From Corynebacterium-like bacterium B27 (GTDB lineage Bacteria > Actinomycetota > Actinomycetes > Actinomycetales > Microbacteriaceae), in NCBI GenBank assembly GCA_000333435.1, contig BADC01000538.1:1-34636 (forward strand): a stretch of 34,636 nucleotides of DNA, written 5' to 3'. Below, piece by piece: positions 15,811 to 24,237 of this stretch. Position 1 is the first letter of the stretch. The number at the start of each line of letters is the position of its first letter. A program made the translations under genes and the position numbers. A model generated the notes under the pieces. That model worked only from the letters and a program-made list of their open reading frames with translations, did no database searches and had not been told where the DNA came from.

Positions 15811-17226
15811 ATGAGTGCGAGAGGTCGATCAGTAGCCCTGTCCGAGCGCTTCGACCTCAAATCCGCCGCCTTGTTCGCTGGTTCCGCGGCGGCCGTGGTG
15901 GTGGTGAGCCTTGCCGTGCTGGCGGGTGGACCTCGTGCGGCGGTACTCGTGCTGATCGCCTGCTTCGGCGTCGGGTCGATCGTCGCCGCGGCGCTGAACA
16001 AGCCGGTCGCGCTGATCGCGCTGCTCGTGGTGGCCTCGGCTGTGCAGCGCGCCGTGGCTGCCTCCACGCAGGATGCCAATGCGCTGTGGCTCGACGACAT
16101 CGTGCTGGTGGGGATCATCCTTTACACGGCCATCCACCTCTTGAAGTCGTCGACGACACGTCTCAAGATCGTCGTGGTGCTGATCTTGGTCGTGCTGGCG
16201 GTGGCCGTGGTGCGGTCACCGGATCTTGGTGTTGGCATCTCCCAGTTCCGGCAGATGGCGGTGCCGATGATCCTGTTGCTGTTCGGCATGGTCCTCACCA
16301 AAGACCAGCTGATGCAAGCCGGGCCCATCGTCGTCGGAGTCATCCTCGTCGGAGCGATCTACGGCCTGTTCGAACAACTGGGCTGGCGTCCGATCGACCC
16401 GCTCGGAGTGCTCGGATTGAATCAGTACTCACACTCGGGTTCCCGCGACGACCTGCCGAACTCGTACTTCTACTACTTCTCGGACGGCGTGCGCCTCGAA
16501 CGTTCCGGTGGCCTCATTCTCAACCCGCCGTCATTCGGCATGCTCGTCGCATCGGGATTGATCTGGGCTTGGTTCACGCGGAAAGGCAATGGTCTGCTCG
16601 CAGCGATCGCCACCATCGTCTTCGTGGTCGTGGCGTTCTTCGCCTTCGGCCGCGGCGGGTTCGTGCTGCTCGCGCTCGCCGTCTTCCAGCCGCTGCTCAC
16701 GCGCCGGTCGGGTAAGTTGTCCTTCCTGGTGGTGGGTCTGGCGCTCGGCTACGTGGCTCTGTCGGAATGGGTCGGCGACGGTCAATCGTCCCGGCACGTC
16801 GATGGATTCTTCGGGGGGATCACTTACGCGATAACCCATCCGCTCGGCGGCGGTTTCGGTACGGCCGGAAACAGTCTGAGCCAACTCGGAATCGAGAATG
16901 AGAGCGGGGCGAACGAAAGCCTCGCGGCCATCTTCATGGCGTCCACCGGCTGGATCGGCGTCATCGTGATTCTGCTGCTCCTCATTCGTGGCGTTCTGTC
17001 TGGTGGCACCCTTGCGGGCGTGGCGCTCACGGGTGCCGTTCTCGTCAGCCTGGTCTCTGAGACTGCGGGTGGTCTCGACGCCACTGGACCGCTCTGGATT
17101 CTCGCCGGTTTTGCGCTCTCACCGGCTTCGCGCGACTCAGGCTCCCCCGGGGAGCCATTGGATGCCGACGCCCTGCCCGCCGCACCTGATGCCGGCCGAC
17201 GAAACAAGATTGGGTTCGCCACGTGA
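15811..17226 (+). CDS. Wzy-like O-antigen/exopolysaccharide polymerase (O-antigen ligase family)
   Basis: A 471-residue membrane protein with ten or more hydrophobic segments and a large extracytoplasmic loop at about residues 190-240 (LGLNQYSHSGSRDD and following). The pattern LERSGGLILNPPSFGML, then FFAFGRGGFVLL and SSRHVDGFFGG...THPLGGGFGTAGN, is typical of Wzy/WaaL-type proteins, where Arg and His in such loops act on the lipid-linked donor. It should polymerise repeat units after flipping. The ATG at 15811 follows a GGGGG run five bases upstream. The stop overlaps the GTG of the next glycosyltransferase (GTGA), implying coupled translation. The C-terminal 30 residues are polar and variable. 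Confidence 0.88.
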   Translation: MSARGRSVALSERFDLKSAALFAGSAAAVVVVSLAVLAGGPRAAVLVLIACFGVGSIVAAALNKPVALIALLVVASAVQRAVAASTQDANALWLDDIVLVGIILYTAIHLLKSSTTRLKIVVVLILVVLAVAVVRSPDLGVGISQFRQMAVPMILLLFGMVLTKDQLMQAGPIVVGVILVGAIYGLFEQLGWRPIDPLGVLGLNQYSHSGSRDDLPNSYFYYFSDGVRLERSGGLILNPPSFGMLVASGLIWAWFTRKGNGLLAAIATIVFVVVAFFAFGRGGFVLLALAVFQPLLTRRSGKLSFLVVGLALGYVALSEWVGDGQSSRHVDGFFGGITYAITHPLGGGFGTAGNSLSQLGIENESGANESLAAIFMASTGWIGVIVILLLLIRGVLSGGTLAGVALTGAVLVSLVSETAGGLDATGPLWILAGFALSPASRDSGSPGEPLDADALPAAPDAGRRNKIGFAT

Positions 17227-18122
17227 CCGACTCCGAGTTGCCGGCATCGCGCGTCGCTGTGTCGTGCATCATCCCCACCCATGGTCGCCCGGACTATTTG
17301 CGGGAGTCGATCGAGTCTGTCCTGGCTCAAACCGCGCTCCCAGCGGAATTGATCGTGGTCAGCGACGACGGAGACGCGCGGAGCAGACAGGTCGTGGAAT
17401 CCCTTGCAGATGGGGCGCCCGTTCCGGTTCGGTACATCGACAATGCGGGCGGGCCGGGAGGTGCGTCGTCGTCTCGTAACACCGGTGCCCGGGCGGCGAG
17501 CGCAAGGCTGCTCGCTTTTCTGGATGACGACGACCTGTGGGAACCGTGGTACCTCGATCAGGCTGTCAGCCTCCTTGAGTCATCGGGAACAGATTGCGTC
17601 GTCACCTGGCTGATGATGTTCCGGGACGATTCGCGGGTGCCCGGACTCATGATGCAGGAGGGGCTGCCGGCGAAGGCTGCTGCGGCCATCAACCCTGGAT
17701 TCATTGGAAGCAACTTCGTTCTCACTGCGACGTCGTTCTGGGCGATCGGTGGCTTCGACGACCAATTGCGCGTGATCAATGACGGCGATTTCGTCTACCG
17801 CTACCTTCAGGCGGGCTTCCGCTATCGCGTCAACATGGCATATGGCGTGCTGCAGCGAAAGCACTCCTTCGGTCAACTCACAGCCGCAACCGAGATGCGT
17901 GCTGCCGGTCTCGAGGCTTATATGCGTAAACACCAGGCGACGCTGACCCTGGGCGACCGCCGATACATGCGCTTGGCGATCAATCGCATCCGCTACCACG
18001 CAGCGACGTCCCGCGGGCAGAAGCTCCGCTACCTCGTCGCTGGGGCGATGAATTCGTCACCTCGATCGATCGCCATCAGCGTACGTGGATGGCGACAACG
18101 ACCGATCTGGCGATCGGCGTGA
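17223..18122 (+). CDS. Family 2 glycosyltransferase
   Basis: A 299-residue GT-A enzyme: SCIIPTHGRPDYLRESIESV, LIVVSDDGD, GGASSSRNTGARAASAR and the metal-binding LLAFLDDDDLW. It is paralogous to the transferase at 12098, sharing INPGFIGSN, GGFD, QRKHSFGQLT and a YMRLAINRIRYHAA tail, so both may use related donors or acceptors. The GTG start lies in a GTGA overlap with the polymerase stop. No membrane segment is present; it would work on the cytoplasmic face before flipping. The donor sugar is unknown. Confidence 0.9.
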   Translation: MTDSELPASRVAVSCIIPTHGRPDYLRESIESVLAQTALPAELIVVSDDGDARSRQVVESLADGAPVPVRYIDNAGGPGGASSSRNTGARAASARLLAFLDDDDLWEPWYLDQAVSLLESSGTDCVVTWLMMFRDDSRVPGLMMQEGLPAKAAAAINPGFIGSNFVLTATSFWAIGGFDDQLRVINDGDFVYRYLQAGFRYRVNMAYGVLQRKHSFGQLTAATEMRAAGLEAYMRKHQATLTLGDRRYMRLAINRIRYHAATSRGQKLRYLVAGAMNSSPRSIAISVRGWRQRPIWRSA

Positions 18123-18137
18123 CGTGATCGAGCGGTT

Positions 18138-18749
18138 GTGAGGCCGGCGCGATCGTGGCGAGCGCAGGACACCCGCCGATGGGACCGCTTCGTCGATCGT
18201 CTGCTGTTCAATTCGTTCGCCACCGTCACGTTGCTGGTGTGTTTCGGTGTGGTGGGTACGGTCGTCTTCGCCTTCCCGGCGACTGACGAGGTCACGTCCT
18301 CGGACGCGGTTCTCGTTCTCGGCCCACCCACGGTGCAGCGCCTGATCACTGCCCAAGCGCTCGTCGACGACGGAGTGGCACCGGAGATCGTCATTTCGGT
18401 GCCTGAAGGCGTGCGTGACGACGACACGCATCCGCGCTTACGCGACCTCTGCCGTGGTGACACGGACTATCGGGTGGAATGTCTGACCCCGAGTCCTTTC
18501 ACCACCCAGGGCGAGGCGCGGCTGGCACGACAGTTGATGGCGGATCGGAAGTGGGCAAGCGTGATCGTGGTGACGTCCGTCACACACGTCGCGCGAGCTC
18601 GGCTTTTGTTCGACCGCTGTATCCAACCCGAAGCGGGCAGGACCGAGTTCACGACGGACGGACGACACTACTCCCTCGCGCGCTGGATGTCGGAGTTCAT
18701 TTATCAAGCCGGGGCCTTCGTGAAGGCAGCCGTGAGACCGGGTTGTTGA
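18138..18749 (+). CDS. DUF218 / YdcF-SanA-ElyC family membrane protein
   Basis: A 203-residue protein with one membrane segment near residues 30-50 (FATVTLLVCFGVVGTVVFAF) and an extracytoplasmic DUF218 domain. Family features are SSDAVLVLGPPTVQRL at the domain start, PFTTQGEARLARQ in the middle and VIVVTSVTHVARARLLFDRC near the end. The GTG at 18138 is 15 bases after the preceding stop, so the gene is in the same operon. Members of this family affect envelope polysaccharide or lipid-carrier metabolism, but no reaction is established. The usual glycine-rich strand is partly degenerate (GPPTVQR), which may mark a subfamily. Confidence 0.8.
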   Translation: MRPARSWRAQDTRRWDRFVDRLLFNSFATVTLLVCFGVVGTVVFAFPATDEVTSSDAVLVLGPPTVQRLITAQALVDDGVAPEIVISVPEGVRDDDTHPRLRDLCRGDTDYRVECLTPSPFTTQGEARLARQLMADRKWASVIVVTSVTHVARARLLFDRCIQPEAGRTEFTTDGRHYSLARWMSEFIYQAGAFVKAAVRPGC

Positions 18750-18779
18750 CGATCGAGATGACGAGGAGCGGTGATTGAT

Positions 18780-19313
18780 ATGCAGTTGTCGAAGCGAATT
18801 CTGCTGCGTGCCAGGGGTGCGTTCCGACGGCCAGGTGTCAGCTGGGGCTCGAAGTTGAGGATCGGCAGAGCGGTTGCTTTGACCGGACCGGTGACACTGG
18901 GCGACCGGGTGACCTTGTACCGGAACGTCGAGATCGAGGGGCCGGTCACCGTCGGCGCTGAATCCTTCCTGAACCGCGACTGCTACGTTCGGCCGGAGGT
19001 CACGATCGGCGAGCGCGTCAACATCGGCGCATTCTGCCGACTGGTGACCGACACCCATGACATCGGCGGACCGCATCGCCGTGCCGCGTCGCCGACACGG
19101 CACGATCCGATCGTCATCGGGGACGGCGCCTGGCTCGGCGTCGGGGTGACGGTCCTGGGAGGTGTGACCATCGGGGCCGGGGCGGTGGTCGCTGCAGGCT
19201 CCCTTGTCCGATCGGATGTGGCGCCCAACACCCTGGTGGCCGGAATTCCTGCGAAGCTGATCCGTTCATTCGACGACTCCGAGGCTGCGGGCGATGTGCC
19301 GCTCACTGGATAG
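18780..19313 (+). CDS. Left-handed beta-helix hexapeptide acyltransferase
   Basis: A 177-residue cytoplasmic acyltransferase. Hexapeptide repeats run through VTLGDRVTLYRNVEI, VTIGERVNIGAFC and VVIGDGAWLGVGVTVLGG-like turns to GAGAVVAAGSLVRSDV. DTHDIG gives the likely catalytic histidine. The ending NTLVAGIPAKLIR is characteristic of serine or maltose acetyltransferase-like enzymes and WbbJ-type sugar acetyltransferases. It probably acetylates a sugar of the repeat unit from acetyl-CoA before flipping. The ATG at 18780 is 11 bases after GAGGAG; a GTG at 18771 is only two bases from it and so less likely. Its last 11 bases overlap the 3' end of the convergent beta-helix gene. Confidence 0.88.
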   Translation: MQLSKRILLRARGAFRRPGVSWGSKLRIGRAVALTGPVTLGDRVTLYRNVEIEGPVTVGAESFLNRDCYVRPEVTIGERVNIGAFCRLVTDTHDIGGPHRRAASPTRHDPIVIGDGAWLGVGVTVLGGVTIGAGAVVAAGSLVRSDVAPNTLVAGIPAKLIRSFDDSEAAGDVPLTG

Positions 19314-20790
19314 CAGTATCGACCTTGTTCGAGCTCGCGACGGGTCCTTCGACGAGCTTGTGCGCAACGTCGTCCGAGACGGACACTCCGGAGACGATGT
19401 TGTTCGACCCGATGAGCACGACCCCCTGCCGGAGTGTCCCGGTGATGGAACCGCCGCGGACCGAACTGTCGTTCCGGAGTGAGATCCCCGTGCCACTCGT
19501 GAGCACGATCGTCGGATCAACGATGTCGGCAGGGCCGCTACAGAGGATGCCGGTCTGGCCGACGGACAGATCGGAGATGGACACATCGCGGATCGTCGCG
19601 CTCACAGCGACGCGAGACCCGACCGTGATCCCGGGACCGGAGCAGTCCGTGATCGTTCCTCCGCGGATGATGGTGTTGTCGGCACGCACCTGCACGCCGC
19701 CGTTGCCTCGCACGACGTTGGGCAGGATGATCGTGCCCCAGCCCAACCGGTGGGTGTCGACGGACTTGTTGCTGCAATCAGTCGCGAGTGGTGCGAAGAC
19801 GCAGTCCTCGGGTTCGCCCGCTTGCCCCACGCCATCGATCAATGGTCCCGGGTTGGTCGTGACGGCGTGTCGAACCCGCGAAATGTCGCCTCCGACCCGG
19901 ACACCGCGGCTCGCGCCCGACACGCTGACCCCGTAGCCGAAATGCTTTTCGCCGTCGTCGAGGAGGTCGGAGATCGAGCACAGAATCTCTCCGCCTTCGC
20001 AGTGGCTCACCGAGATTCCCGTTCCGCCGCTGTGCGTCACCGAAACACCCGTCACTCGCGGCGATTCCACGGCGATGAATCGCAACAGCGGTGAGAACAT
20101 CATCGCGGGATCCGTGCTGGTGATCGTGCCCGTGCCCGTGATCCACAGCGAGGGGGCCAGCTCGACGAGCGAGGTGCGAGCAGCCTTCACGATCGCCCGG
20201 GGCAGCGGCCGGTCGATCACGATCGAGCTCTCGGCCACCGAGACCACTTGACGGAGGTAACCGTAGCGATCGGGTGAGTCGGAGACGACGTCGGCGCCGG
20301 AGAGCAAGAGCCACTCTCCCGCGGTGTAATCGCGGGCTGACCCGACTGCGATCGTCGTGGTACCGGTCGGCATGTCGAATCCGGTCACTTCTCGGAAGGT
20401 GACGTCTCCGAGGCGCGACAACCCGGGATGGTCGCCGCGGATGCGCAGCGTCGTGCCCGGAGTCAGCTCCAGCTGGCGGACGTTGGCCGGCACGACGATC
20501 TCATTGTCGAGGACATAGTTCCCGCGAATGGCCACGCGTTCCCCTGATGTCGCCAGCAGTGCGCTCAACGCGGCTGATGCGTCCACGTCGGTGCCGTCGA
20601 GCGCAGGCAACGATATGCGGACTGGCGATGTTCTCGGGGACGGGGAGAGATGGCGTTCTGGCCGAGGAGGCAGGCCCAGAACCCCGCCCAGTGCAGCGGC
20701 CGCGGTCGCTGCACCTAGTGTGCCGAGTGCGACCAGCAATCGCCGGCGAGTGGGCCAGCGCTGGCCGGACTCGGGCTGATCATCGTCCAT
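19303..20790 (-). CDS. Tat-signal right-handed beta-helix protein, paralogue of the gene at 7316
   Basis: A 495-residue protein with a twin-arginine stretch, TRRRLL at residues 14-19, and a hydrophobic Ala/Gly-rich segment, so it is exported by Tat or anchored in the membrane. A Pro/Ser-rich linker leads to a parallel beta-helix from about residue 60 to the end. It matches the first 480 residues of the gene at 7316. By eye, about two thirds of residues are identical over roughly 105 residues from DLLDDG (residue 275), with SRVRHAVTTNPGP, AGEPEDC, VDTHR (344-348) and GGVQVRADNT conserved. It lacks the Ig-like repeats, so this copy is enzyme-like without the adhesion part. The start overlaps the stop of the upstream glycosyltransferase by 11 bases. 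The activity is unknown; a lyase, hydrolase or epimerase is possible. Confidence 0.8.
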   Translation of the reverse strand: MDDDQPESGQRWPTRRRLLVALGTLGAATAAAALGGVLGLPPRPERHLSPSPRTSPVRISLPALDGTDVDASAALSALLATSGERVAIRGNYVLDNEIVVPANVRQLELTPGTTLRIRGDHPGLSRLGDVTFREVTGFDMPTGTTTIAVGSARDYTAGEWLLLSGADVVSDSPDRYGYLRQVVSVAESSIVIDRPLPRAIVKAARTSLVELAPSLWITGTGTITSTDPAMMFSPLLRFIAVESPRVTGVSVTHSGGTGISVSHCEGGEILCSISDLLDDGEKHFGYGVSVSGASRGVRVGGDISRVRHAVTTNPGPLIDGVGQAGEPEDCVFAPLATDCSNKSVDTHRLGWGTIILPNVVRGNGGVQVRADNTIIRGGTITDCSGPGITVGSRVAVSATIRDVSISDLSVGQTGILCSGPADIVDPTIVLTSGTGISLRNDSSVRGGSITGTLRQGVVLIGSNNIVSGVSVSDDVAHKLVEGPVASSNKVDTAIQ

Positions 20791-21754
20791 CGGAATTCAG
20801 CTGCACTGCGGCGCGAAGCTGAGCGAGTCCTTCTCGTTCCTCTTCCACCTTGGCTTCGCGCAGCTCTGCCATGGCCGCCGCGAGAGTGTCTCTATTCGCG
20901 AGCGCCTGCTCAGCTCCCTGCGCAATGCTCTCGGCATCCGGCCTGACGTACAGAGCGCTCGCGCCGAAATAATCCCGCAGAGTGCGCGTGTCGCCTGTGA
21001 TGAGAGCCCGACCCGCGCCCAATGCCTCGTAGCCCACTCGCTGCATGGTGAACTCACGTGTCGTGAGCGCCGCGATCACGGCCGCCCGATGCACCAGGCG
21101 AGCGTAATCCTCGTTGGTCACGTAGCCGGTGAAGCGGATGGTGGAGGGCGCAGCCTCCCGAACCCGTGCCGGAGCCTTACCGGTGAGAACCCACCTGACA
21201 CCGGGGGCAGCGCGAGCGGCCTGGAGAAGTGCGTCCACCGGTTCGTCGTTGGCGTAGGCGAGCGGGACGAGCACGAAGGTCTCTGAGGTGAGATCGGCGA
21301 GAGTGGCGTCGTCGAACGTCTCGCTGAGATCAGCCGGCCACGACGGAATGAGATCGTGCAACACGACCGTTTCGACGCCCGCCTTCCGGACGCGCTCGGC
21401 GAGCGGCGCGTTGGTCACGATTGCGAAGCCACGCCGTTTGAGAATGCGCAGGATCGTCCCGGCGGCCCAACGCCACTTCGGGTCTTCCAGCGCTCCGGTG
21501 TGGAGGTCTCCGATTACCTGTGCCTGCCGGCCCCGAGCGCTGGAAATGACTGCCAGCAATGCCGGCAAAGGCGGCTGCATGACGATGATGCTCCCGGGTC
21601 GCGCGTCGCGAATCGCAGCCCTGGTGCGTTGCCACTGGCGCAGATACCGGCGAATCGGATTTCCTGACCCGCCTTCGATGAACACGGCGTCCATGCTCAG
21701 GGCGCGAGCGAGGTCGGCGCTGCGACCGTGGTACTTGATCCAGCTGATGAACAT
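20780..21754 (-). CDS. GT-B type glycosyltransferase
   Basis: A 324-residue protein (MFISWIKYHGRSADLARAL). The two-domain GT-B pattern shows as SIIVMQPPLPALLAVISSARGR, GDLHTGALED, then VLTGKAPARVREAAPSTIRFTGYVTNEDYARLVHRAAV, and MQRVGYEALGAGRALITGD, where the E-A-L-G-A-G-R stretch fits the donor-binding region of family 4-like enzymes. No membrane segment is visible. The ATG at 21754 sits in a TGATG junction with the preceding stop, so the gene is translationally coupled to the Alg13/14-like gene. Donor and acceptor are unknown. Confidence 0.8.
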   Translation of the reverse strand: MFISWIKYHGRSADLARALSMDAVFIEGGSGNPIRRYLRQWQRTRAAIRDARPGSIIVMQPPLPALLAVISSARGRQAQVIGDLHTGALEDPKWRWAAGTILRILKRRGFAIVTNAPLAERVRKAGVETVVLHDLIPSWPADLSETFDDATLADLTSETFVLVPLAYANDEPVDALLQAARAAPGVRWVLTGKAPARVREAAPSTIRFTGYVTNEDYARLVHRAAVIAALTTREFTMQRVGYEALGAGRALITGDTRTLRDYFGASALYVRPDAESIAQGAEQALANRDTLAAAMAELREAKVEEEREGLAQLRAAVQLNSDGR

Positions 21755-22689
21755 CACAGAACTTTCGTGGCGGCTGCGCGAACGAGCGTCTCGGAGTCGA
21801 TCTCGTCGACCTCGGCAGAGACCGCCAGGCCTCGACGCGCAACCTCGCGAGTGATCTGCAACTGGTGATCGTCCACGTGCTCGTTGTGGATCTTTCGCCG
21901 GGGAACGACGAGGATCGGGCGTTTCATGTCGAGCAGACCCATGATCGTCCCGACGCCCGCATGCGTTACGACGAGATCGCTGGATAGCGCTGCGTCGCTG
22001 AAGGCTGCGGCCGACATCTCGGTGTGAACCTCGCCCGGTAGGTCATCGCGGGGAGTCGAACCGAGTTGCCACACGAACTCCGTGTCGCTCGGGGCGACTG
22101 ACGAGAGTCGCTCGACCAGGCGGTCGAAGCGGTAGGGATGGATTGTACCAAGGGTCACGAAGATTCTGCGCGGAGCCTCGGTGCTAACCCAGGACTCGTC
22201 GCGCGCGTAGGTGTCGAGAACTGAGAACTCCTGTTTCCACCGCGACGGGTCGTAGCCGGGATGCTGGGCGAAACGTTCGATCCGCGGCACCCGCTGCAGG
22301 ATGCGCCCGGTCATCGACGGGCCGTCGAAGCGAGACACGCTTTCGATGTAGATCGTGCGCGTCTGCCGCCGGGCGGGCAGATGTGAAGCGAGGGCGATGG
22401 CTGCACCTGTGCTGACGACGGCGTCGAAACGCTCCTCGGCGAGCAAGCTGCGGAAGGTTCTGATGCCCTTGGCCACCCCCAGGTAGTCGCGCGGGGAGAT
22501 GTAAGGAATGAACAGCCGACGTTGCCCGTCGAGCAACGAAAGGCTCTGCGGCTTCTCGAATGTCACCCACAAGGAATCCGGGGATGGTTCGATCCGCTCT
22601 GCCAGCCGATGCAATTGCGAGAGGTGACCCCCCGTCGATGCGACGAGCAGAAGTTTCTGGCCACGCATGCTCTCCAACGCCTGTGACAA
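21754..22689 (-). CDS. Alg14-Alg13-like fused glycosyltransferase (PssD-PssE / EpsE-EpsF type)
   Basis: A 311-residue protein with an Alg14-like half starting at LLLVASTGGHLSQL (residues 13-26) and an Alg13-like half from about residue 165 (RRIFVTLGTIHPYRFDRL) to VVTHAGVGTIM near 240, followed by KRPILVVPRRKIHNEH. The two halves are separate in many organisms but fused here. Such proteins add a second sugar, often glucuronic acid, to a lipid-linked sugar; the neighbouring UDP-glucose dehydrogenase fits that. The TTG at 22689 is chosen because GAGGAG lies five bases upstream; the longer frame from 22812 adds 41 residues without homology or a ribosome-binding site and would consume the divergent promoter region. 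A membrane association is possible through Alg14 but no clear helix is seen. Confidence 0.85.
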   Translation of the reverse strand: MSQALESMRGQKLLLVASTGGHLSQLHRLAERIEPSPDSLWVTFEKPQSLSLLDGQRRLFIPYISPRDYLGVAKGIRTFRSLLAEERFDAVVSTGAAIALASHLPARRQTRTIYIESVSRFDGPSMTGRILQRVPRIERFAQHPGYDPSRWKQEFSVLDTYARDESWVSTEAPRRIFVTLGTIHPYRFDRLVERLSSVAPSDTEFVWQLGSTPRDDLPGEVHTEMSAAAFSDAALSSDLVVTHAGVGTIMGLLDMKRPILVVPRRKIHNEHVDDHQLQITREVARRGLAVSAEVDEIDSETLVRAAATKVL

Positions 22690-22855
22690 TCCATCTCCTC
22701 GTCTGGGACCGGTGGTGGTGCTCGGCACGTGATCTGGCTCGATACCATTGTGACGCAGTTTCCGAGCCGCGCGCGCCATCCACAGACCTGCTATGAATGG
22801 TTCTGGCAGCACAGCGCGGTGATCGAACCACTTCCCTTCGGTTGGAGTAGCTCAG

Positions 22856-24172
22856 ATGAAGATTTCCGTTGTCGGCTGCGGGTACCTCGGCGCTGTGCAT
22901 GCCGCCGCGATGGCCGAATTGGGCCACGAAGTCATCGGTGTCGACGTTGATGACCGCAAGATCTCGGCCCTCGCCGTTGGCGAGGCGCCATTCTTCGAGC
23001 CCGGTCTGCCGGAGATCCTGACGTCGGCGAGCGCCTCGGGGCGCCTGTCGTTCTCGACCGACGTCGCAGCCCTCAAGGACGCGACAGTGCACTTCATCGC
23101 GGTGGGCACGCCGCAGAAGCCGGGCTCATACAGCGCCGACATGACCTACGTGGATGCGGCGCTCGAATCCCTTCTACCGTATTTGAAGGACGGCGACCTC
23201 GTGGTCGGCAAGTCGACGGTGCCGGTCGGCACTGCAGCTCGACTGGCAGCGCGAGTCGCCGAGGCTGCTCCGGGCGCTAATCTTGCGTGGAACCCGGAAT
23301 TCCTCCGGGAGGGCTTCGCCGTCAAGGACACGATCTCCCCTGACCGGCTCGTTTACGGTGTCTCGCCTGACGCCGACGTCGCCGCGGCGTCCAAGGCCGT
23401 CCTCGACGAGGTCTACGCGAAAGCGCTGAGTGAGAACACGCCGCTGGTGGTCACCGACTATGCGACCGCGGAACTGGTCAAGGTATCGGCAAACGCGTTC
23501 CTCGCTACGAAGATCTCGTTCATCAACGCGATCGCCGAGATCGCTGAGGTCACCGGTGCCAACGTGACCGAGTTGGCGGATGCGATCGGCTTCGACGCAC
23601 GCATCGGTCGCCGATTCCTGAACGCGGGCGTCGGCTTCGGCGGCGGCTGCCTGCCCAAAGACATCCGCGCCTTCGGCGCGCGGGCGGAGGAACTCGGCCG
23701 CGGCGAGTCGCTGGCATTCCTGAAGGAAGTCGACGCCATCAACCTCCGCCGCCGGCAACGGGTGGTCGATCTGGTGGTCGAGTTGCTCGATGGCCACGCG
23801 TTCGAGAAGAGGGTCGCGGTGCTCGGCTTGGCCTTCAAGCCGGATTCCGACGACATCCGCGATTCCCCGGCGCTGGATGTCGCGGTGCAGCTGAACGGTC
23901 TTGGTGCGGTCGTCACGGCGACCGATCCGGAAGCCATTGCGAATGCTCACGCCAAGCATCCGCAGCTGCATTTCGTGGAAACCGTCGCTGACGCTGTGAA
24001 GGACGCGGAGGTCGTGGTCCTGCTCACGGAATGGCACGAGTACCGATCCATCGTCCCCGCGGAGATCGAGGGGCTGGTCGCCGGAAAGAAGATCATCGAC
24101 GGCCGAAACGTTCTGGACTCGGTTACTTGGCGGAAGGCGGGCTGGGAGTACCGTGCGATGGGTCGGCCGTAA
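22856..24172 (+). CDS. ugd: UDP-glucose 6-dehydrogenase
   Basis: A 438-residue cytoplasmic enzyme that oxidises UDP-glucose to UDP-glucuronic acid using two NAD+. The NAD-binding GxGxxG occurs as VVGCGYLG at residues 5-12. The middle domain shows STVPVGT, then NPEFLREGFAVKD, and the catalytic GGGCLPKDIRAF with Cys265. The C-terminal UDP-binding domain shows VLGLAFKPDSDDIRDSPALDV. The ATG at 22856 follows GGAG. It is divergent from the Alg13/14-like gene across 166 bases (22690-22855), which show no clear promoter or other gene. It supplies the uronic acid that would make the polysaccharide acidic. Confidence 0.96.
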   Translation: MKISVVGCGYLGAVHAAAMAELGHEVIGVDVDDRKISALAVGEAPFFEPGLPEILTSASASGRLSFSTDVAALKDATVHFIAVGTPQKPGSYSADMTYVDAALESLLPYLKDGDLVVGKSTVPVGTAARLAARVAEAAPGANLAWNPEFLREGFAVKDTISPDRLVYGVSPDADVAAASKAVLDEVYAKALSENTPLVVTDYATAELVKVSANAFLATKISFINAIAEIAEVTGANVTELADAIGFDARIGRRFLNAGVGFGGGCLPKDIRAFGARAEELGRGESLAFLKEVDAINLRRRQRVVDLVVELLDGHAFEKRVAVLGLAFKPDSDDIRDSPALDVAVQLNGLGAVVTATDPEAIANAHAKHPQLHFVETVADAVKDAEVVVLLTEWHEYRSIVPAEIEGLVAGKKIIDGRNVLDSVTWRKAGWEYRAMGRP

Positions 24173-24209
24173 AGATCACCCGATCTTCACGCCCGCTGCG
24201 GTCATGGGC

Positions 24210-24219
24210 TTGTATACAA
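24210..24219. promoter_or_regulatory. Palindrome TTGTATACAA upstream of mqo
   Basis: A perfect 10-bp palindrome, centred about 14 bases upstream of the likely -10 box and 18 bases before the GTG at 24238. It resembles TNGTNNNACNA-type sites of FadR/FCD-class GntR regulators. Its place over the core promoter would suit repression. The regulator is not in this window. Confidence 0.4.
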
Positions 24220-24225
24220 CCGGCG

Positions 24226-24231
24226 TAAACT
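24226..24231 (+). promoter_or_regulatory. Likely -10 box of a leaderless mqo transcript
   Basis: TAAACT, then six bases (GGGTTT), then the GTG start at 24238. No Shine-Dalgarno sequence precedes the start. A transcript from here would begin at or next to the GTG. Confidence 0.5.
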
Positions 24232-24237
24232 GGGTTT

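Noticed and set aside
22690-22812. Longer N-terminus for the Alg14-Alg13 fusion from the GTG at 22812
   Set aside because: No ribosome-binding site is present there, the added 41 residues show no family similarity, and a TTG with an excellent GAGGAG site exists at 22689.
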